DNA of 64,000 nucleotides, from the NCBI GenBank assembly GCA_019321725.1, contig CM033109.1:9641993-9705992 (forward strand). Reading direction: 5' to 3'. Both the position numbers and the translations under genes were made by a program. Below, piece by piece: positions 21,911 to 34,504 of this stretch; the first letter of the stretch is position 1; every line of letters begins with the position of its first letter. Source of the DNA: Paulownia fortunei. Taxonomy: Eukaryota; Streptophyta; Magnoliopsida; Lamiales; Paulowniaceae. The notes below the pieces were generated by a model. It was given only the letters and a program-made list of their open reading frames with translations. It did not search any database and had not been told where the DNA came from.

Positions 21911-22969
21911 AAAACAATGAGGGTTTCAATTAAAAATTAAAATAATAATACAAAATAATTGAACATTATGCATCTTTATAATCATTTTTCTTCTTCCATC
22001 AAGAGGTTCACCACTTATCCTCAACTAAATGAAATTTAGAAAGATATAATGAAAGTAGAAAAGACTAAAAATAGAAGAAAAACTAGAAAATACATTTCTA
22101 TTACTACTAGAAAACTTAAATTATTACTAGAAAACTTTATCTAATGAAAGACAATAATAAAACTTTTTTCCCCCTCTAAGAGTTTTTTGTGTTCTTAAAT
22201 ACCATCCAAGAGCCCCTATTTATAGTAGAATAGTGTCTAAATTGACATCTCCAAATTCACTCTAAATGCACTTCAAATGTGCTCTAAATTCACATATCCT
22301 TTTTCAAATCCAAATTTTGTCACACAATTTTCTATAAGCAATCAGCTGATTTTTGGAAAGTGATCAATATAAAAATTATGTATTTATCTAATAGCTTCAT
22401 TTTTTAATTTGAATTACCTAATTTTAAGCACTAAGGAGAAATTTATGCTTGATTTAAGGAAATGAGTCAGCATAGATAAATCATTTCCAATACACACACT
22501 TGGATGAATTTTCTACTATAATCAAGGTTGAATAGGGTTGAACTTCCAACAAAAAAGTTGTAGAATAAAGTAATATTCTAGTTCATAGGGTTTTTGAACA
22601 TGTAGTTATTCCCAAAATATAAAAACTGCACAAGTTAGGAAACTTATTTATTTTGAATTTAATGCAAGCCTAAAAATCACTTGCAAATTCCAAGTAAATT
22701 CTTACATATATTTTGATCTATATATATTGGACTTAGACAAAACTAGCCCTTTTTTCCTAATTGTGACGCTTCTTTGATCCAATAAAATATTATCTCTCAA
22801 CTTGCTCACAAAACGTATTGTCTTTTTTGGTTTCATTTTGACTTTTTTTTATCTCTTTTTGTTTATTAATTCCCTAACACAAAATATTAATAAAACTATA
22901 ATAAGAATAAAATAAGGAAAATATAACTAATTTTATATAAAAATATGTCAAAATATGCATCTCATATCA

Positions 22970-23390
22970 CATATATAAAATCATATAAACACATATAACT
23001 GAGCGGGTTGACTGGATCTACCTATACTCAACGGCGTTGTCAATCTATATATCCAGGATTAAGCTCGCCTATCAACATTACTTTAATTGAACCATGAACA
23101 TACTCACTCAATTATACACTTCAAATTATTGGAGTTTTATAGTGATCCTTAAAGAATGAACATAGAAAAAATCGTTTAGGAGAAAATCCTTTTAGGAGAA
23201 TACGTAAATTCTCTTGTTCCATTAGTATAAGGATTTGATATATATAAATATATATTTCTTCCTATACAAGGAAGAATTCCGATCCAAGTGGGAAACTTAT
23301 TGTGGAATTAAAGTCGATCTCAAATATGGATGCGAAATGGGTTAAGGCTCCTAAATCCAACCAAATTTCCACCAGTTGGAATTTATTTTT
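22970..23390. other. Unassigned flank between M and the MITE
   Basis: No coding pattern or repeat terminus recognised. This may be older host or transposon sequence into which M inserted. Confidence 0.3.
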
Positions 23391-24300
23391 GGGCAAAATA
23401 CATAAACCCCCAAACATCGATTAAGGTTACAAATACCTTCATGAACTTATAGATATAACATTTATCCCCTAAATTAAATACTTGAATAAATTACTCCCAA
23501 TGAAATGAATTTATATGTTTTTTAGTAAATTTTAAATATTTACACCCCAAATTTAATTTTAATTTTTTTATTTTAAAAAATATTTTAATTTATAATTTTT
23601 TGAAAAATATATTTAGTAACTTAAGTAACTCAAATATTAAAAACTAAAGTAATAAAAGAGTATAATAAATACAGAAAAGAAAAAAAATTATTTTGATTAT
23701 TTGAATTCAAAATAAAGTATTAACTATTTAATCTAAATAAATTTTGAACTTTTTTGGATAAACAAGTATAAGTATATTTTTTAAATTTAATTTAAGCAAA
23801 TATATATAAAATGAATAAGAGTGATTTACGCATTTTTATTCAAAAGGATCCAAAATTTATTGAAATATATCTTTGTTCAATTTAATATATATATACACTA
23901 AAATATCAACGGGGACATACTTATTTATTTTTATCCAATAGAGTACAAAATTCATTTAGATTAAAAATTTAATACAATTATTTTGAATTCAAATAATCAA
24001 AATACTTTTTTCATGTTTAATAATTTTTGTGTATTTATTATACTATTTATTATTTTTGTTTTTAAAAATTTGAATTAAATAATTTACTAATTATTTTAAA
24101 AAATATAATTTAAAATATTAAACAAGAATTTGAAATTAAAATTTTGGATGCAAAATATTCAAAATATATTAAAAACTATGTAAATTGATTGCATTAAGAG
24201 TAATTTTAATTAAATATTTTAATTTAATGTTGTAAATGTTAGATTTGTAAGGTTAGGAGGAAGCGTATAGGTGAAGTTTGGCGGATTATGTATTTTGCCC
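23391..24300. mobile_element. Palindromic MITE, Mutator-like, with long terminal inverted repeats
   Basis: The left end GGGCAAAATACATAA and the right end TTATGTATTTTGCCC are perfect inverted repeats. Weaker inverted similarity continues inward for hundreds of bases (AAATTACTCCCAATG near 23490 against the complement of 24185-24205; TTTGAATTCAAA near 23700 against 23985), so the whole 910 bp folds back. Flanks TTTATTTTT (23382-23390) and TTTATCTAT (24301-24309) match at 7 of 9, consistent with a decayed 9-bp Mutator-type duplication. No transposase is encoded. Confidence 0.8.
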
Positions 24301-24855
24301 TTTATCTATTTTCTCTTCCATACTTTATGTGCCCATTTTGCTGAGTATTCTGACACATTTAGTAGAGGAATGTAAACCTATAGAACAACATTTCTTTGTT
24401 ATTCATCTTCAATGTAGATAATGTTGAAAGAACTAATGGGATTTATTGCCGAGGATAGCGAAACTTATATTCATTTTTTACAAGAAACTAAAATAAGTTC
24501 ATAAAGGTAAATAGCAGAAGTATTATAATCATTTCAGTCCAAAACAAAACAATAGTAATGGCCATTATGACACAACAGCGAAGGCCGCTACCGTAACCAC
24601 AAACTTGAACTGCAACTAGAGTTTGATGGTAATATTTAGTCACATAATGTTCCGCAGAAAAAAATGAAAATCTCCACCACATTTGACCCTTGATCCCGAG
24701 AATCAATTAGATGCGTCTGGGCATGATGGTCACACTCTTCGTTCAAATCCGAACCCCGTGCAGTTTGGAGAGGGTTTTAAGATTATAAATGGATTTTTGA
24801 CATGTTTGAGATTTTAGTTTTTTAGACTTGTCCTGCCCGAATCTGTCTTGTCTAT

Positions 24856-24909
<54 letters not shown>

Positions 24910-25859
24910 GTGTGGGCAAAAAATGTGTATATTACATTACTAACATATAAAATATACTCTAATATTCTTGCAAGTTAAATAAGAATTCAAAATAATGAAA
25001 TGGTTCTATCTAAAATTAAGTAATATGTTTGAAATTATAATTTCAAACCATTAAAACATGCACATATAAATTTATAAATAAACTAGTTTTATATTTATAG
25101 CATCGCTTTCTCGTATTGAGAAAGTTATGTTGATATTTTTAAAAATATTTTTTTTAAATTAAAAAATAGGTTTGGCTAATTTAACGAGTCCAATCCATCA
25201 AATCTCAAGTTTAAGAAGGAGTAGGTCTTGAGTTCATCAAAAAATTTGACAGGTCAAATTTTAAAGAAAATTCCTCACAAAACGGACCTATTGCCATGCT
25301 ATCCACTACCTATACCATCAAATAGTCCAATGTAAAAAGATTCATAACTACAGCAGGACAATAGTCAATACTAGTAGCATTCAGGTGCTGCTAGCAACCC
25401 ACGACCATCAAATTAGCAAGTGGTTTTTGACTTAGACTAGGAAAATTTGAATGGAGTTTAATTACGAATCTATCTTAGGAAGTTTGTGTATGTAAGTACA
25501 CAAATCTTCATAAGTCATTGTTGCAATTTTGAGAGCATATCCAGCAGAAGAGAGCAACAAATTTCATCTCCTAGGCACCATGATCTCTGATCGAGTTTTT
25601 TGAGCTTCAAGTTAGTTTGGAGAATCACATGTGTTCCAAATGATATTGGAACATCATATTAAACATCCTTTAGGTGAATGAGATGAGTTCATGGGAGAGA
25701 GCGCTCTCCTGATTGACGATGGTCAATGTTGAAGGAAGTTTAATGAGATAAATAAAAATCGAGAGGATCACACAAATAATTCTTCTATCTATTGAAAAAT
25801 ACAAGAATTGCATCAAAATTAAAGAGGGAGCCCTTATTTTGACTTATAAGTCCTATTAT
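24301..25859. other. Unassigned A+T-rich region
   Basis: Apart from the TA microsatellite I see no gene, LTR terminus or recognisable domain. Short open stretches (for example 24488-24706 minus) have no protein-family resemblance. Confidence 0.35.
24862..24905. repeat. (TA)n microsatellite
   Basis: About 22 uninterrupted TA units. Confidence 0.97.
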
Positions 25860-26035
25860 TGTATTATATAATGAGGTTACTAATAGTGTATTATTTTCTC
25901 TGTGGGCGTGGCCTTGTAGAGTAGGATATTTGATATCCGAACTATGTAAAAATTAGTGTATTAATTTTAATTTTTTCATTTGCATTACTACTTGTATTCT
26001 AACTGGTGTTGGAACATAAACTGGAACATAACAAA
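25860..26035 (+). repeat. Probable copia LTR fragment (R-U5 end)
   Basis: CTCTGTGGGCGTGGCC (~25909), CCGAACTATGTAAAAATTAG (~25938) and a T-rich stretch ending in TTCTAACTGGTG resemble the R-U5 end and following primer site of plant copia LTRs. No matching partner LTR was found in the window. Confidence 0.4.
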
Positions 26036-27130
26036 TTTGGTTAATTGATAAATGAGTCTTAAGCCATTAAGGGCAACATATATCAACAAGTGACATCTAG
26101 AGATTTAGAACTAATCTATTGTATTTGCATATATTAATCACCAACGCAAAATCGTATGTGAAGGAGGCTCCACTTCACATCGGCCACTACTGGATGAAAC
26201 TAATTTACTCCTACTGGAAAGACAAGGAGGAAGGTAAGGCCTTCTAAGCCGAAGCTCGAAAACCAACTGCTGAAGTTCAAATTGATGTCAGAAGCATGAT
26301 CGATCCACTTGTCGTGTTGACAAAGAAATTTGGAAATCTCTAAACGAAATGAACAAATAGAGATAGAAACCCGAAGCAGACACTGAGGTTCCTCCAATCG
26401 AATTCCTTGTTCCTGATGTGCGTAAACAAGCCTCTGCATATGCAGATTTTTTGGAGATTGGAGCTCAACAAGGGAGTACATCAGAACGTCATATCGGTAC
26501 TCATATTCCAACTTTCCCAACAACGATCGCTCATCAGGTTGAAGTTGATCACGACCCTGACTATGAGCCTGAACAATCTGCCTGTAGTGCTGAGGGTTCA
26601 CCTATCATTGATATCTCTAACAATGCATTTAGAACAACATTGGGAGATGAACTTATATCTGTTGTTTTGGACTATATCATTTATCATATGAGTTGATGAT
26701 TGTAACTTGATTGGTTGAAGATATCCCTGCCTTCACTATGTTGTGATCCCTTTGCCCCACTAAGTGAATTGCTTCAATCTTGGACTTGGCTTTTTCTCAA
26801 AGTCACTTTACTTCTATGTTCAGCTTCTCCATTTGGCTGACTATGCTGATCCTTCAGTGACTTTAAGTCCTTGTTAACTGGCTCTATCCTCACTTTGCTG
26901 AAAACCCTTAACCCGCTAAATTTTCATTTTTAGTTTTGGACTTTGCCATCTTGGTCTTCAGCTCTTCATCATTTCTCTGTTTGTCAGTTCTTCTTCATCT
27001 TTTTCTATTTTCAGTCTAAGTATTTCAAAGAACTAATTAGTAGAGTAGTCTTTACAAAGGTCCTACCAAAACATAAAAACTTCAAGAGTTTTGCAGGGTA
27101 TAACCTAAACTAACTTTTCATCATCAAAAT
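26036..27130. other. Region with short open frames of unknown nature
   Basis: Two overlapping plus frames (26407-26691 and 26418-26696) are open. The second gives an acidic, polar peptide (EVDHDPDYEPEQSAC and similar) unlike its A+T-rich neighbours. An upstream piece reads HYWMKLIYSYWKDKEE (~26187-26233). I do not recognise a family. It may be a gag or host gene relic. Confidence 0.35.
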
Positions 27131-28722
27131 CTATACACTTTATAGTTAACATTGTCCCATTTTTTTATGATGACAAAACTCTTCAGACCAACAAAGTATT
27201 ATGTTCCATAATAATTGATATTCATTTAAATCAATCATAAAATATTATAATGATTACATTACCATTTTATAATTGAGTCTATAGCTACTACTAATGCAGT
27301 ATTCAATGCTACTTAGCCTATCTTCCGCTTGCATTCAGTTGGCTACTGTTGAGCTACTTTGTAACAGCTTCTTTAGAAGGTATGAACTCTTTGAAGTGTT
27401 CTTGGTTGTTCTTTATTGTATTTCCCCCTTTTTAACATCAGCATGAGGAGCTTGGGAGTTGACGCAATGTGGTAACTTGGTCTCAACCGATTGCCGTTGT
27501 TGCCCTAATATGTAAGGAGGACCAACCCCTTTCCTACTACGAAGTTCACTTTATCCAGAGAAAATCTACAATCCTTGGAAGTTTAAGTTGACACTTCCTA
27601 AAGTTTTATCGTGATTCGTTCATCGATTAGCTTTAGAAAGTTCCTCGTAATGTTCTACTAAGTGCCACCTCTGTTTTCCATCCGTCTTGTGTATAGCAGG
27701 TAGTATCTAGGCTATGTAAAGCTTTTGTAGGACATCATATGCTCACAACACATTAGACTTTTTGTGGGAGTTCTGCATATTCTATTACTTTAAAATAACT
27801 CACAGTAGAAAGATAAACTCTACTTATCAATCTTTATGGAGATAACCCTGGAGGTAAATTGGGAATTTTACATACTAAGTGGATTCAATAACACGTATTA
27901 GTTCTAGTCCATTTTCCTTTTTCCCATAAGAGTATGTTCTTCTCAGTGATTATGATTTTAGGTTCTATAATATATGTCATCTTGTCCTTGTCTGCGAATG
28001 ACTTTCAGCTTCCACTTTTTTTCTATATAACAGATCTTCAGTGAAGTCTTCTCATCTTCTTTTTTTTCTTCTTTGTTCCATTGATGATTGATTTGTGCCT
28101 GAAGGTTTAGTAGAGAAACTAAGGAACTCACAGAAACACAAGATTGTTAGTAGCAGGAGTGTTCTTTTGTAGAGAACACTAGGTTGGTGTAAATACAAGC
28201 AAGTGAAGTTCAAATATTGTAGAAACGATACGATCAATTTGAGGGAAGATAGACTGAAAGATGTATCAATAGAAAAATAAACTCATATCCTCTCTATTTA
28301 TAGGCATCAAAAGATATATATCTTTGCATTTCTGAATGAAATCTGGGAATGATGATTTTTTGAAAAGATAATATGGTTTTAAAGCTAGAATGAATATTGA
28401 CCATTTTGTATACACATGCTAAATTTTACTGATGATGAAAAGTATGATGGTTGGAGTGATAGCGTCGGTATATAGTGGGTTTTAATCAATACGACACTAT
28501 TAGTATACACTACTAATATTTGTCACATGAAAAGTTGTACGAATGATTTTTCAAAGAGTTTAAATATAATGGTTGATAATAAGTGACTTGTATGAAATGA
28601 TTGAACTCAGCTGCATGAAAACGTAGACCAAAATGATAATCCACTATAAAACATCACTAATCTCATTAGCTGACTAGCTAATAAAGCATTCCCTCTAAAT
28701 TGCATGTGCACAAAAAAAAAAG
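27131..28722 (-). repeat. Copia 3' non-coding and LTR-like sequence downstream of the Sirevirus-like pol
   Basis: On the minus strand GGGACAATGTTAACT (~27155-27140) resembles a PPT/LTR start. A TATA-like CTATAAATAGAG lies at ~28310-28298, followed by a T/C-rich leader, as in LTR promoters. I could not pair these segments into two LTRs, so limits and ownership are uncertain. Confidence 0.4.
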
Positions 28723-31250
28723 AATTAAGCATTTAAATCAAGCATGCCCAGTTCTCTTTGTAATAAGACAAACCTAGTTTTACAAATGATAAAATGATGA
28801 AATGATGTCGATGTGCTTTGTTCTAGAGTGAAGCATGGGTTGTAAGTGATTGCATTAGCACTTATATTGTTGCAGAACATTTGTGCCTGCTTAGTGTTGA
28901 GTCAATTGCCTCTAAGTTGTTGTTGCATCAAGAGGATCTTGAGCACAATAACTACTTATAACAATGTATTCGGTTGTTGATGTTACTATGGATGCCCGTT
29001 TCTTGCTGAACCACTATATCAATCGATTGGCTAGCAAATGACATGTTTTCCTAATATTTTTTCTTTCAATCTTACAATCTACAATCTGCATTTGAATACC
29101 TAATAAAATTAAAATTAGAGTCTTTTAGATACCAAAGTCCAACATTAAGTATTTTCTTTAAGCACCTTAGGATCCTCTTTAGAGCATTATAGTTTAACTC
29201 CTTGGGATTAGATTAAAAGAGAGCATATATGCCAACTACAAACATTATATTAGGTCTACTAGAAGTTAAGTAATGAGAAGATCAAACCTCTATACATAGC
29301 AATATCCACTCCTTTACCATTTTTATTTTTGTCCAAATTTTTGGATGTTCCGATGGGAACCTTCATTGCAATGCAAATCTCCACAACAAATTTTTTCAAC
29401 ATGCCCTAGTGTAGTTGGCATGATTGATGAAAATGCCATCACCCATCATACTCATTTCAATTTTGTCAGCATCAACTTGGAAAATTTCTCATTTAACACA
29501 TTGTTAGTACAATAAAAAATACTATCATCGACATAAATTTAAAGAAGCAAAATTTTTGAGTTGTGTTGTAATTTAAATAAGGTAGTGTTTACATCAACTC
29601 TATGCCATCTTTCTATGAATATCTTTTTGCTACTAACCTTGTCTTGGTCTTGGTTATAATGCCTTGCTCTCCAATTTTATTTTGGAAGACCTATTTAGTT
29701 TTGGTTACTCTTTGATAAGTTAGCCCAGGAACGTATGTACAGACTCTGTTTCTCTAAAATTAGTTGAGCTCTTCCTGCAAGGCTTATATCCAACTTGGAT
29801 TAACAAAAGCTTCCTCCACCTTCTTTGGTTCAATCTGAGAGAGAAAAGAAATGAACATTACTTTATTTTTCGTTGTTGATCTAGTTCTAACTTTAAGTGT
29901 TGGCAATCCGATTGTTAGTTCTGGCAAGTGATCTTTGAGCTATCTTAGGACTGGTTTGTAGACAGTCAACTACTCCCATGGTGAATCATCTGTTTCCTAG
30001 TTTGCCTATTTCTGTCAACCAAGTGGGCATTTTCTTCTTCACTATCATTCATGTTAATGACAACATCTTTGTGTTTATCATCTGTGAGCTTCAGATTAGT
30101 TATCTTATGGACTTCCTCACTACAGGGCTTCAACCTATTTTCTTGTATAGTGCTCTGTAGGATTTTTTTTCCATCTAAGATAACATGATTAGATTCTTCT
30201 ACTAGAAATGTTTATTGAATGCTCTATACGTCTTGCTTGTAGAGGAATAACCTATGAACACTCATTCGTCAGCTTTTATGTCAAATACATGGAGTTGATC
30301 CTTATTATTGTTATGAATATAGCACTTACGTCCAAACATGTGGAGGTAGGAGACATTGGTTAGGCCTTCTTCCTTCCCATAACTTATATGATTTTTCTGT
30401 GATGTTGTTTGTTAATCATGCACTGATTTTTGGTATAGCAAGCTATTTTTGTTAGCTCAACTTATAACCTTTTTGGAAGCTTTGATTCATTGAGCATTGC
30501 TCTTTGCTATAAAACAAGTTGAGTTAGAGTACAAGTTAATAACCAATCGACAATATAGAAATTCATTTTCTTACTCCCATAAGTTTGATATGACGAGTTT
30601 TAACATCTTTGACAAAGCAGTTATTGTTAAAGAATTCAACAGCATGGCCTTCTTCACATAATTGACTGATGCTAAGAAAATTATACTTGAAACTTTCAAC
30701 ATTGATACATCAGCAATAGAGATATTACCCTCTATACATTTAACCTAGGTTGTTGGTTTTGTCATTAGAGTTGTCCCCAAAGCAAAACTGGGGCCTTTGT
30801 TTGCTTTCTATTTTACTAAAAGGCTTTTGTCTCCAATCATATGCCTCGAACAACCGCTGTCAATATACCACATAGGAGGTATATTGACTAACCTATACAC
30901 CTGTAAAATACAATTAAGTTTTAGGTCCATTTCAATCTGGGTCCTTCAAGGTTAGTTTGTTTGGGAACCCATACTTGTTGGACCTTCATTCTAGGAGAGT
31001 CAATATGTTTATGCTTCCCCTACATAAATATCTTATGCATATGCTTGTTTGAATTTCTCTGGTGTTTCTTGTGTCTCATAAAAGAATAATACTGAAGAGT
31101 GGGCGAGTGATGCACACAAGTGGTAAAACGATAAGGCATAAGATGTGCAGGTGAGTTAAAGAATCCATGTGTTGTAAGGTGATAGATCCCGTGTTGTGCA
31201 GATGAGTAGTATTGATCATAAAAAGCAAATGAGTGATCCTTGTACCCTAT
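28723..31250 (-). pseudogene. Ty1/copia pol remnant, Sirevirus-like
   Basis: Minus-strand order: protease (DSGCSRHMIGD, ~30872-30838), GAG-pre-integrase (LCEEGHAVEFFNNNCFVKDV, ~30660-30600), integrase pieces, RT start (KVEEAFVNPSWI, ~29828-29793), the RT active site LYVDD (YVDD at 29535-29524) and RNase H pieces (SRTKHIDI ~28834; LLQRELGMLDL ~28765-28733). The RNase H end is joined to SRTKHID with an internal deletion. The protease-to-RNase H order with integrase before RT defines copia; wording close to SIRE/Maximus elements suggests that lineage. Heavily frameshifted. Confidence 0.7.
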
Positions 31251-31544
31251 GTGAAGTCTGCCTCTTTTATCATTATGTGGAAGGTAGACTCACATTTCTT
31301 TGAGTCAGGTAGGGTAGCTCAACATGGGATTTTCTATGTGGTCCATGTCTAAAATCTTCTCTACCTAGAGCCCTTTTCCCCACACTCGTTCATAATTTAA
31401 GACTTTGAACTTTGGGTGTTTGAGACTTGGCTGGTCATTTTTCTTCCATATATCCCAACCCCCTTCTATTGACTATGTTAGTTTCATGACTTCTTAGCAT
31501 CTCACAATGATCCAGGCTCTGAGTCTACTTGTTTTGACTTTTGG
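31251..31544 (-). other. Upstream part of the Sirevirus-like remnant
   Basis: Continues the minus-strand copia element toward gag, but no domain is clear. It is cut at ~31544 by the LTR of the next copia remnant. Confidence 0.35.
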
Positions 31545-31818
31545 AATAAAATATTTTTGTTGTAAAATAAAGAAAATTATTGTAAAGTAAAGAGAATAAA
31601 TCAACATAAGTAGAGAGAATAATTTATTCTTTTATACTCCCATGCACCTTAGAACAATTTTACGTCCTCTATTTGTAGGCATACTATTGCAATTGAAAAG
31701 TATAAGATTATTGGTGTGATTAGTAGGGCAATCAATATCTTAGAACATAGAGAAGTGAGACCTTTTAACTAAAGAGGGATGAAGATAAATGGACATCCAT
31801 TAATAATATTCCCTCTTG
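31545..31818 (-). repeat. Copia B polypurine tract and 3' LTR
   Basis: On the minus strand CAAGAGGGAA (31818-31809) is followed by TATTATTAATGGATGTCCAT (from 31808). A TATA-like TATAAAAG lies near 31655. The LTR ends near 31545 against the Sirevirus-like remnant. The LTR is about 260 bp. Confidence 0.6.
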
Positions 31819-32990
31819 AATGTCCACATATAAAGAATATGCCTCGTTAAATCCTTAATACGAAAAAACCCTTTGAGCAAAATCATAATGAAGGAAAAAA
31901 AGAGTACTATTCTTGTGTGATATGCATTATAAACTACCTCAATAAAAACCTTGCTTGAAAAACCAAGTGGATAAAACTTAGGTCAAGAAAAATAGTATAG
32001 TCATATAAGCTTCCCCTTATTATCATGTGAAATACTTATGAAAACGTATGCTAATTTTATGTCTCAACTTCTCAAATGGTGTATTGGGTAATGCCTTCAT
32101 GAATAGGACTGCCAAATTATTAATTGAACAAATTTATTGAACATCAATAATACAACTATTTTGGAGGTCATCTGTAAAAAATAACTTTGGTGAGATATGT
32201 TGAATCGTCAACCTCACCCACATGCATTTTCAACTTACATCATGGATTACAAGAATTTTAACATGGTTCAAAGATGTATCTGCTATAGTTTGCTTTATTG
32301 AATGTGATCATATAGTAGTACCACCATACGTGAATAAATAACATGTTTGAGATCGACCTTTGTTTGGATCAAATAAATAACTTAGATCTCTTTAACAAAT
32401 CAATTGTGACATAGGTATATTTAAATAGAATAATCCCATATTAATGGTTCTATGAAGATAACGAAATATGTGTTTGACTCCATACCATTGTCTTCATATT
32501 GGAGAAGAGTTGTATCTTGCTAACAAATTTATTGAAAATTCTATATTAGGTCGTGTATTAAAAATAAGATATATTAGTGTACCTATTGCACTAAGATATG
32601 GTACTTCAGGATCTAAGAGTTTTTTGTTATCTTTTTGAAGTCAAAAAAGGTCATTTTCACATCGAGTGATCTTACAACCATTAGGGTATACTATTTTATG
32701 GCCTTGTTTGTATAGGCATATTTATGAATAAGAATCTCATTTGTTAAATGCTCGATCTGCAGGTCGAGATAAATTTTTATCTTCCCAAGGTGTTTCATCT
32801 CGAATTCTAGTTTACTACATTTGTAAGGTCATCAAGAGTTTCAATAATGTTCAAGTCGTCTATATATATTTGCAATTATAGCAAATCTAGAATTGAATCT
32901 CTTCAAAAAAAACACATGGGAAAACATGATCATTCTTATATCCTTCCTTTAACAAATAGTCACTAAGATGTTGTTAGAGTAGTACCCAAC
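31819..32990 (-). pseudogene. Copia B RT and RNase H remnant
   Basis: Minus-strand pieces include DYLLKEGYKNDHVFPCVF (~32955-32900), KLEFEMKHLGKIKIYLDLQ (~32815-32760) and SYFLQMTSKIVVLLMFNKF (~32190-32130), all in the order of a copia RT-RNase H. An RNase H end, HYPIHHLRS, lies just before the 3' spacer. Gag, protease, integrase and the 5' LTR are absent, so this is a 3' fragment. Stops and frame changes are frequent. Positions 31819-31990 are non-coding spacer. Confidence 0.65.
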
Positions 32991-33391
32991 AAGTCAATTA
33001 GTGATGAGCTGTTATATTTTTGTAAAAATAATTTTATTCATGAGGTTTATTAAATAAAAGGTATTTTTTTAATCTTTAATTGTCCTGTCAATTAGATAAA
33101 GTCCCTATATTATAAATAACTATGGGGTATGGTCGCATATGATAGCAATCATCGAACATGCCTCTATGACTATCTGAAATATGTTTCAAGATAGGGGTTC
33201 ATTGAGATGGGACATCGATAAGAGCAATAAACTCACACACACGATGCATGCTTGAAAGGAGAATGTTTCATTCCATATATATAGACATAGGGACGCTAGT
33301 ACATGTGTGTAGGTTCTTGTTAGGAAAAGAGTACACTGAACAGCCCACAAGAAATTTTCAATCAAAAATATTGTTCGTCGAATTAATTCAT
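32991..33391. other. Unassigned spacer
   Basis: No coding signal. It starts with GTACCCAACA-like sequence near the copia B boundary and could be leader or LTR of another element. Confidence 0.3.
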
Positions 33392-33650
33392 CCAATTAAA
33401 TAATATGATTATTTAATTGGACCTAATAAAAATTAAGGACTCATGTGAATAAGTTAATTAATTGATTGAATCAATTAATTAGCTAAGCTTAAATTAATTT
33501 AAGGAGTTAAATTAATTTAACTACTTGAAATAATAGGATTACTTTAATTGGGCTTTATTTAATTAGTTGGCCTATTATGGAACCAATTAGTTAATTGATT
33601 TAATCAATTAATTAAATTGAACTTTTATTAATTGATGGAGATCAATTAAT
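33392..33650. repeat. Cluster of six perfect short palindromes/hairpins
   Basis: 33392-33420 (13-bp arms, loop ATG); 33455-33481 (13-bp arms, 1-base centre); 33488-33503 (16-bp palindrome); 33505-33522 (18-bp palindrome); 33591-33611 (10-bp arms, 1-base centre); 33627-33650 (10-bp arms, 4-base loop). All arms are exact and all contain AATTAATT-like or AATTGATT-like cores. Function unknown. Confidence 0.85.
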
Positions 33651-34504
33651 TGGACTTTAATAATTACTTAGAGTTCAATCCAAATGGTCTAATAATTGTT
33701 GTTAAAACATATACTCAGATACTCTTGTAGCCTAAGTAATTAAACACGGGATGGAAAATATTTTTTATTTAATACATAAGAGTATATTATAATTTTTTAT
33801 TAAAAATTACAGTGAAAAACTCTATACAAAAAGACAATATACAAATTTTTAGATGTATGGTGTAAAGAAATATTCGGGAGTAAAAAAATCACTTATTTTG
33901 ACATTATTTTATGTGTATTAGACTTGAACTTATTTTTAAATTATGCAAAACTTATTTTACAATTATTACTAAATTTTGAGATAATTATTTATAATAATTA
34001 AAAAATTTATGAGTTATTAAGATTTTTATTTTTTAAATTTAGTACTTATAAATAACTTCGAAATAATTTTTAGATTTAAAAAAATATAGCAAAATATTTG
34101 TTAAGATGGAGTATTTACATTACATGATATATATAATATGTGTAGTAAATATTTCATCTCAAAAGTACGAGTGTTATTCATTAAATTTAAAATTTGTATA
34201 GGAAACATGAGTATTTTTTAGTTATTTGTATATATGTATATTGTACGAGTTTTTTACTAACATATTGTCTACATTACAACAAAAAAATCTTAGGAAAATA
34301 ATTAAATAAATTTTGATAATGATTAGGGTAGACTAGGATAGACTCCAAAAGACATGCACTTTTTGTTTTGTTAGAAAACTAGTTGTAAGAGCCATTTTCA
34401 GAGCAGTGAAGATCATCCAAGCAAGACAAAGCAAGTAAGTCTTTTAGAACAAAACAATTTATCAGATTGAAGCCTTCAAGAAGAAGAGCACAAGACTTAA
34501 TGGG
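33651..34504. other. Unassigned A+T-rich region
   Basis: Very A+T-rich with no gene, terminus or domain that I can support. Confidence 0.3.

Larger units (their letters stand above)
4519..22969 (-). mobile_element. Ty3/gypsy element M (non-chromovirus, Athila/Tat-like), about 9.5 kb without its nested guests
   Basis: Read on the minus strand: 5' LTR (22969 down to 18922), tRNA-Asp-like PBS (18915-18898), gag (18860-17300), protease (17280-16700), RT (to ~15240), RNase H, integrase C-terminus (to 14715), a long non-coding 3' region (14714-4731), PPT, and the start of the 3' LTR (4715-4519). The first ~195 bases of the 3' LTR match 22765-22969 of the 5' LTR. E1 (6004-12613) and a solo LTR (19635-21910) are later insertions with clean target duplications. 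The integrase core is deleted and the frames are broken throughout. Confidence 0.85.
18922..22969 (-). repeat. M 5' LTR, interrupted by a solo LTR
   Basis: The minus-strand start is TGATATGAGATGC at 22969 and the end is ...TAGCA at 18922, next to the PBS. Without the 19635-21910 insertion the LTR is about 1.77 kb. The first 200 bases match the 3' LTR stub at 4519-4715. Confidence 0.8.

Noticed and set aside
24840..24910. A regulatory TATA cluster
   Set aside because: It is a plain TA microsatellite with no adjacent gene.
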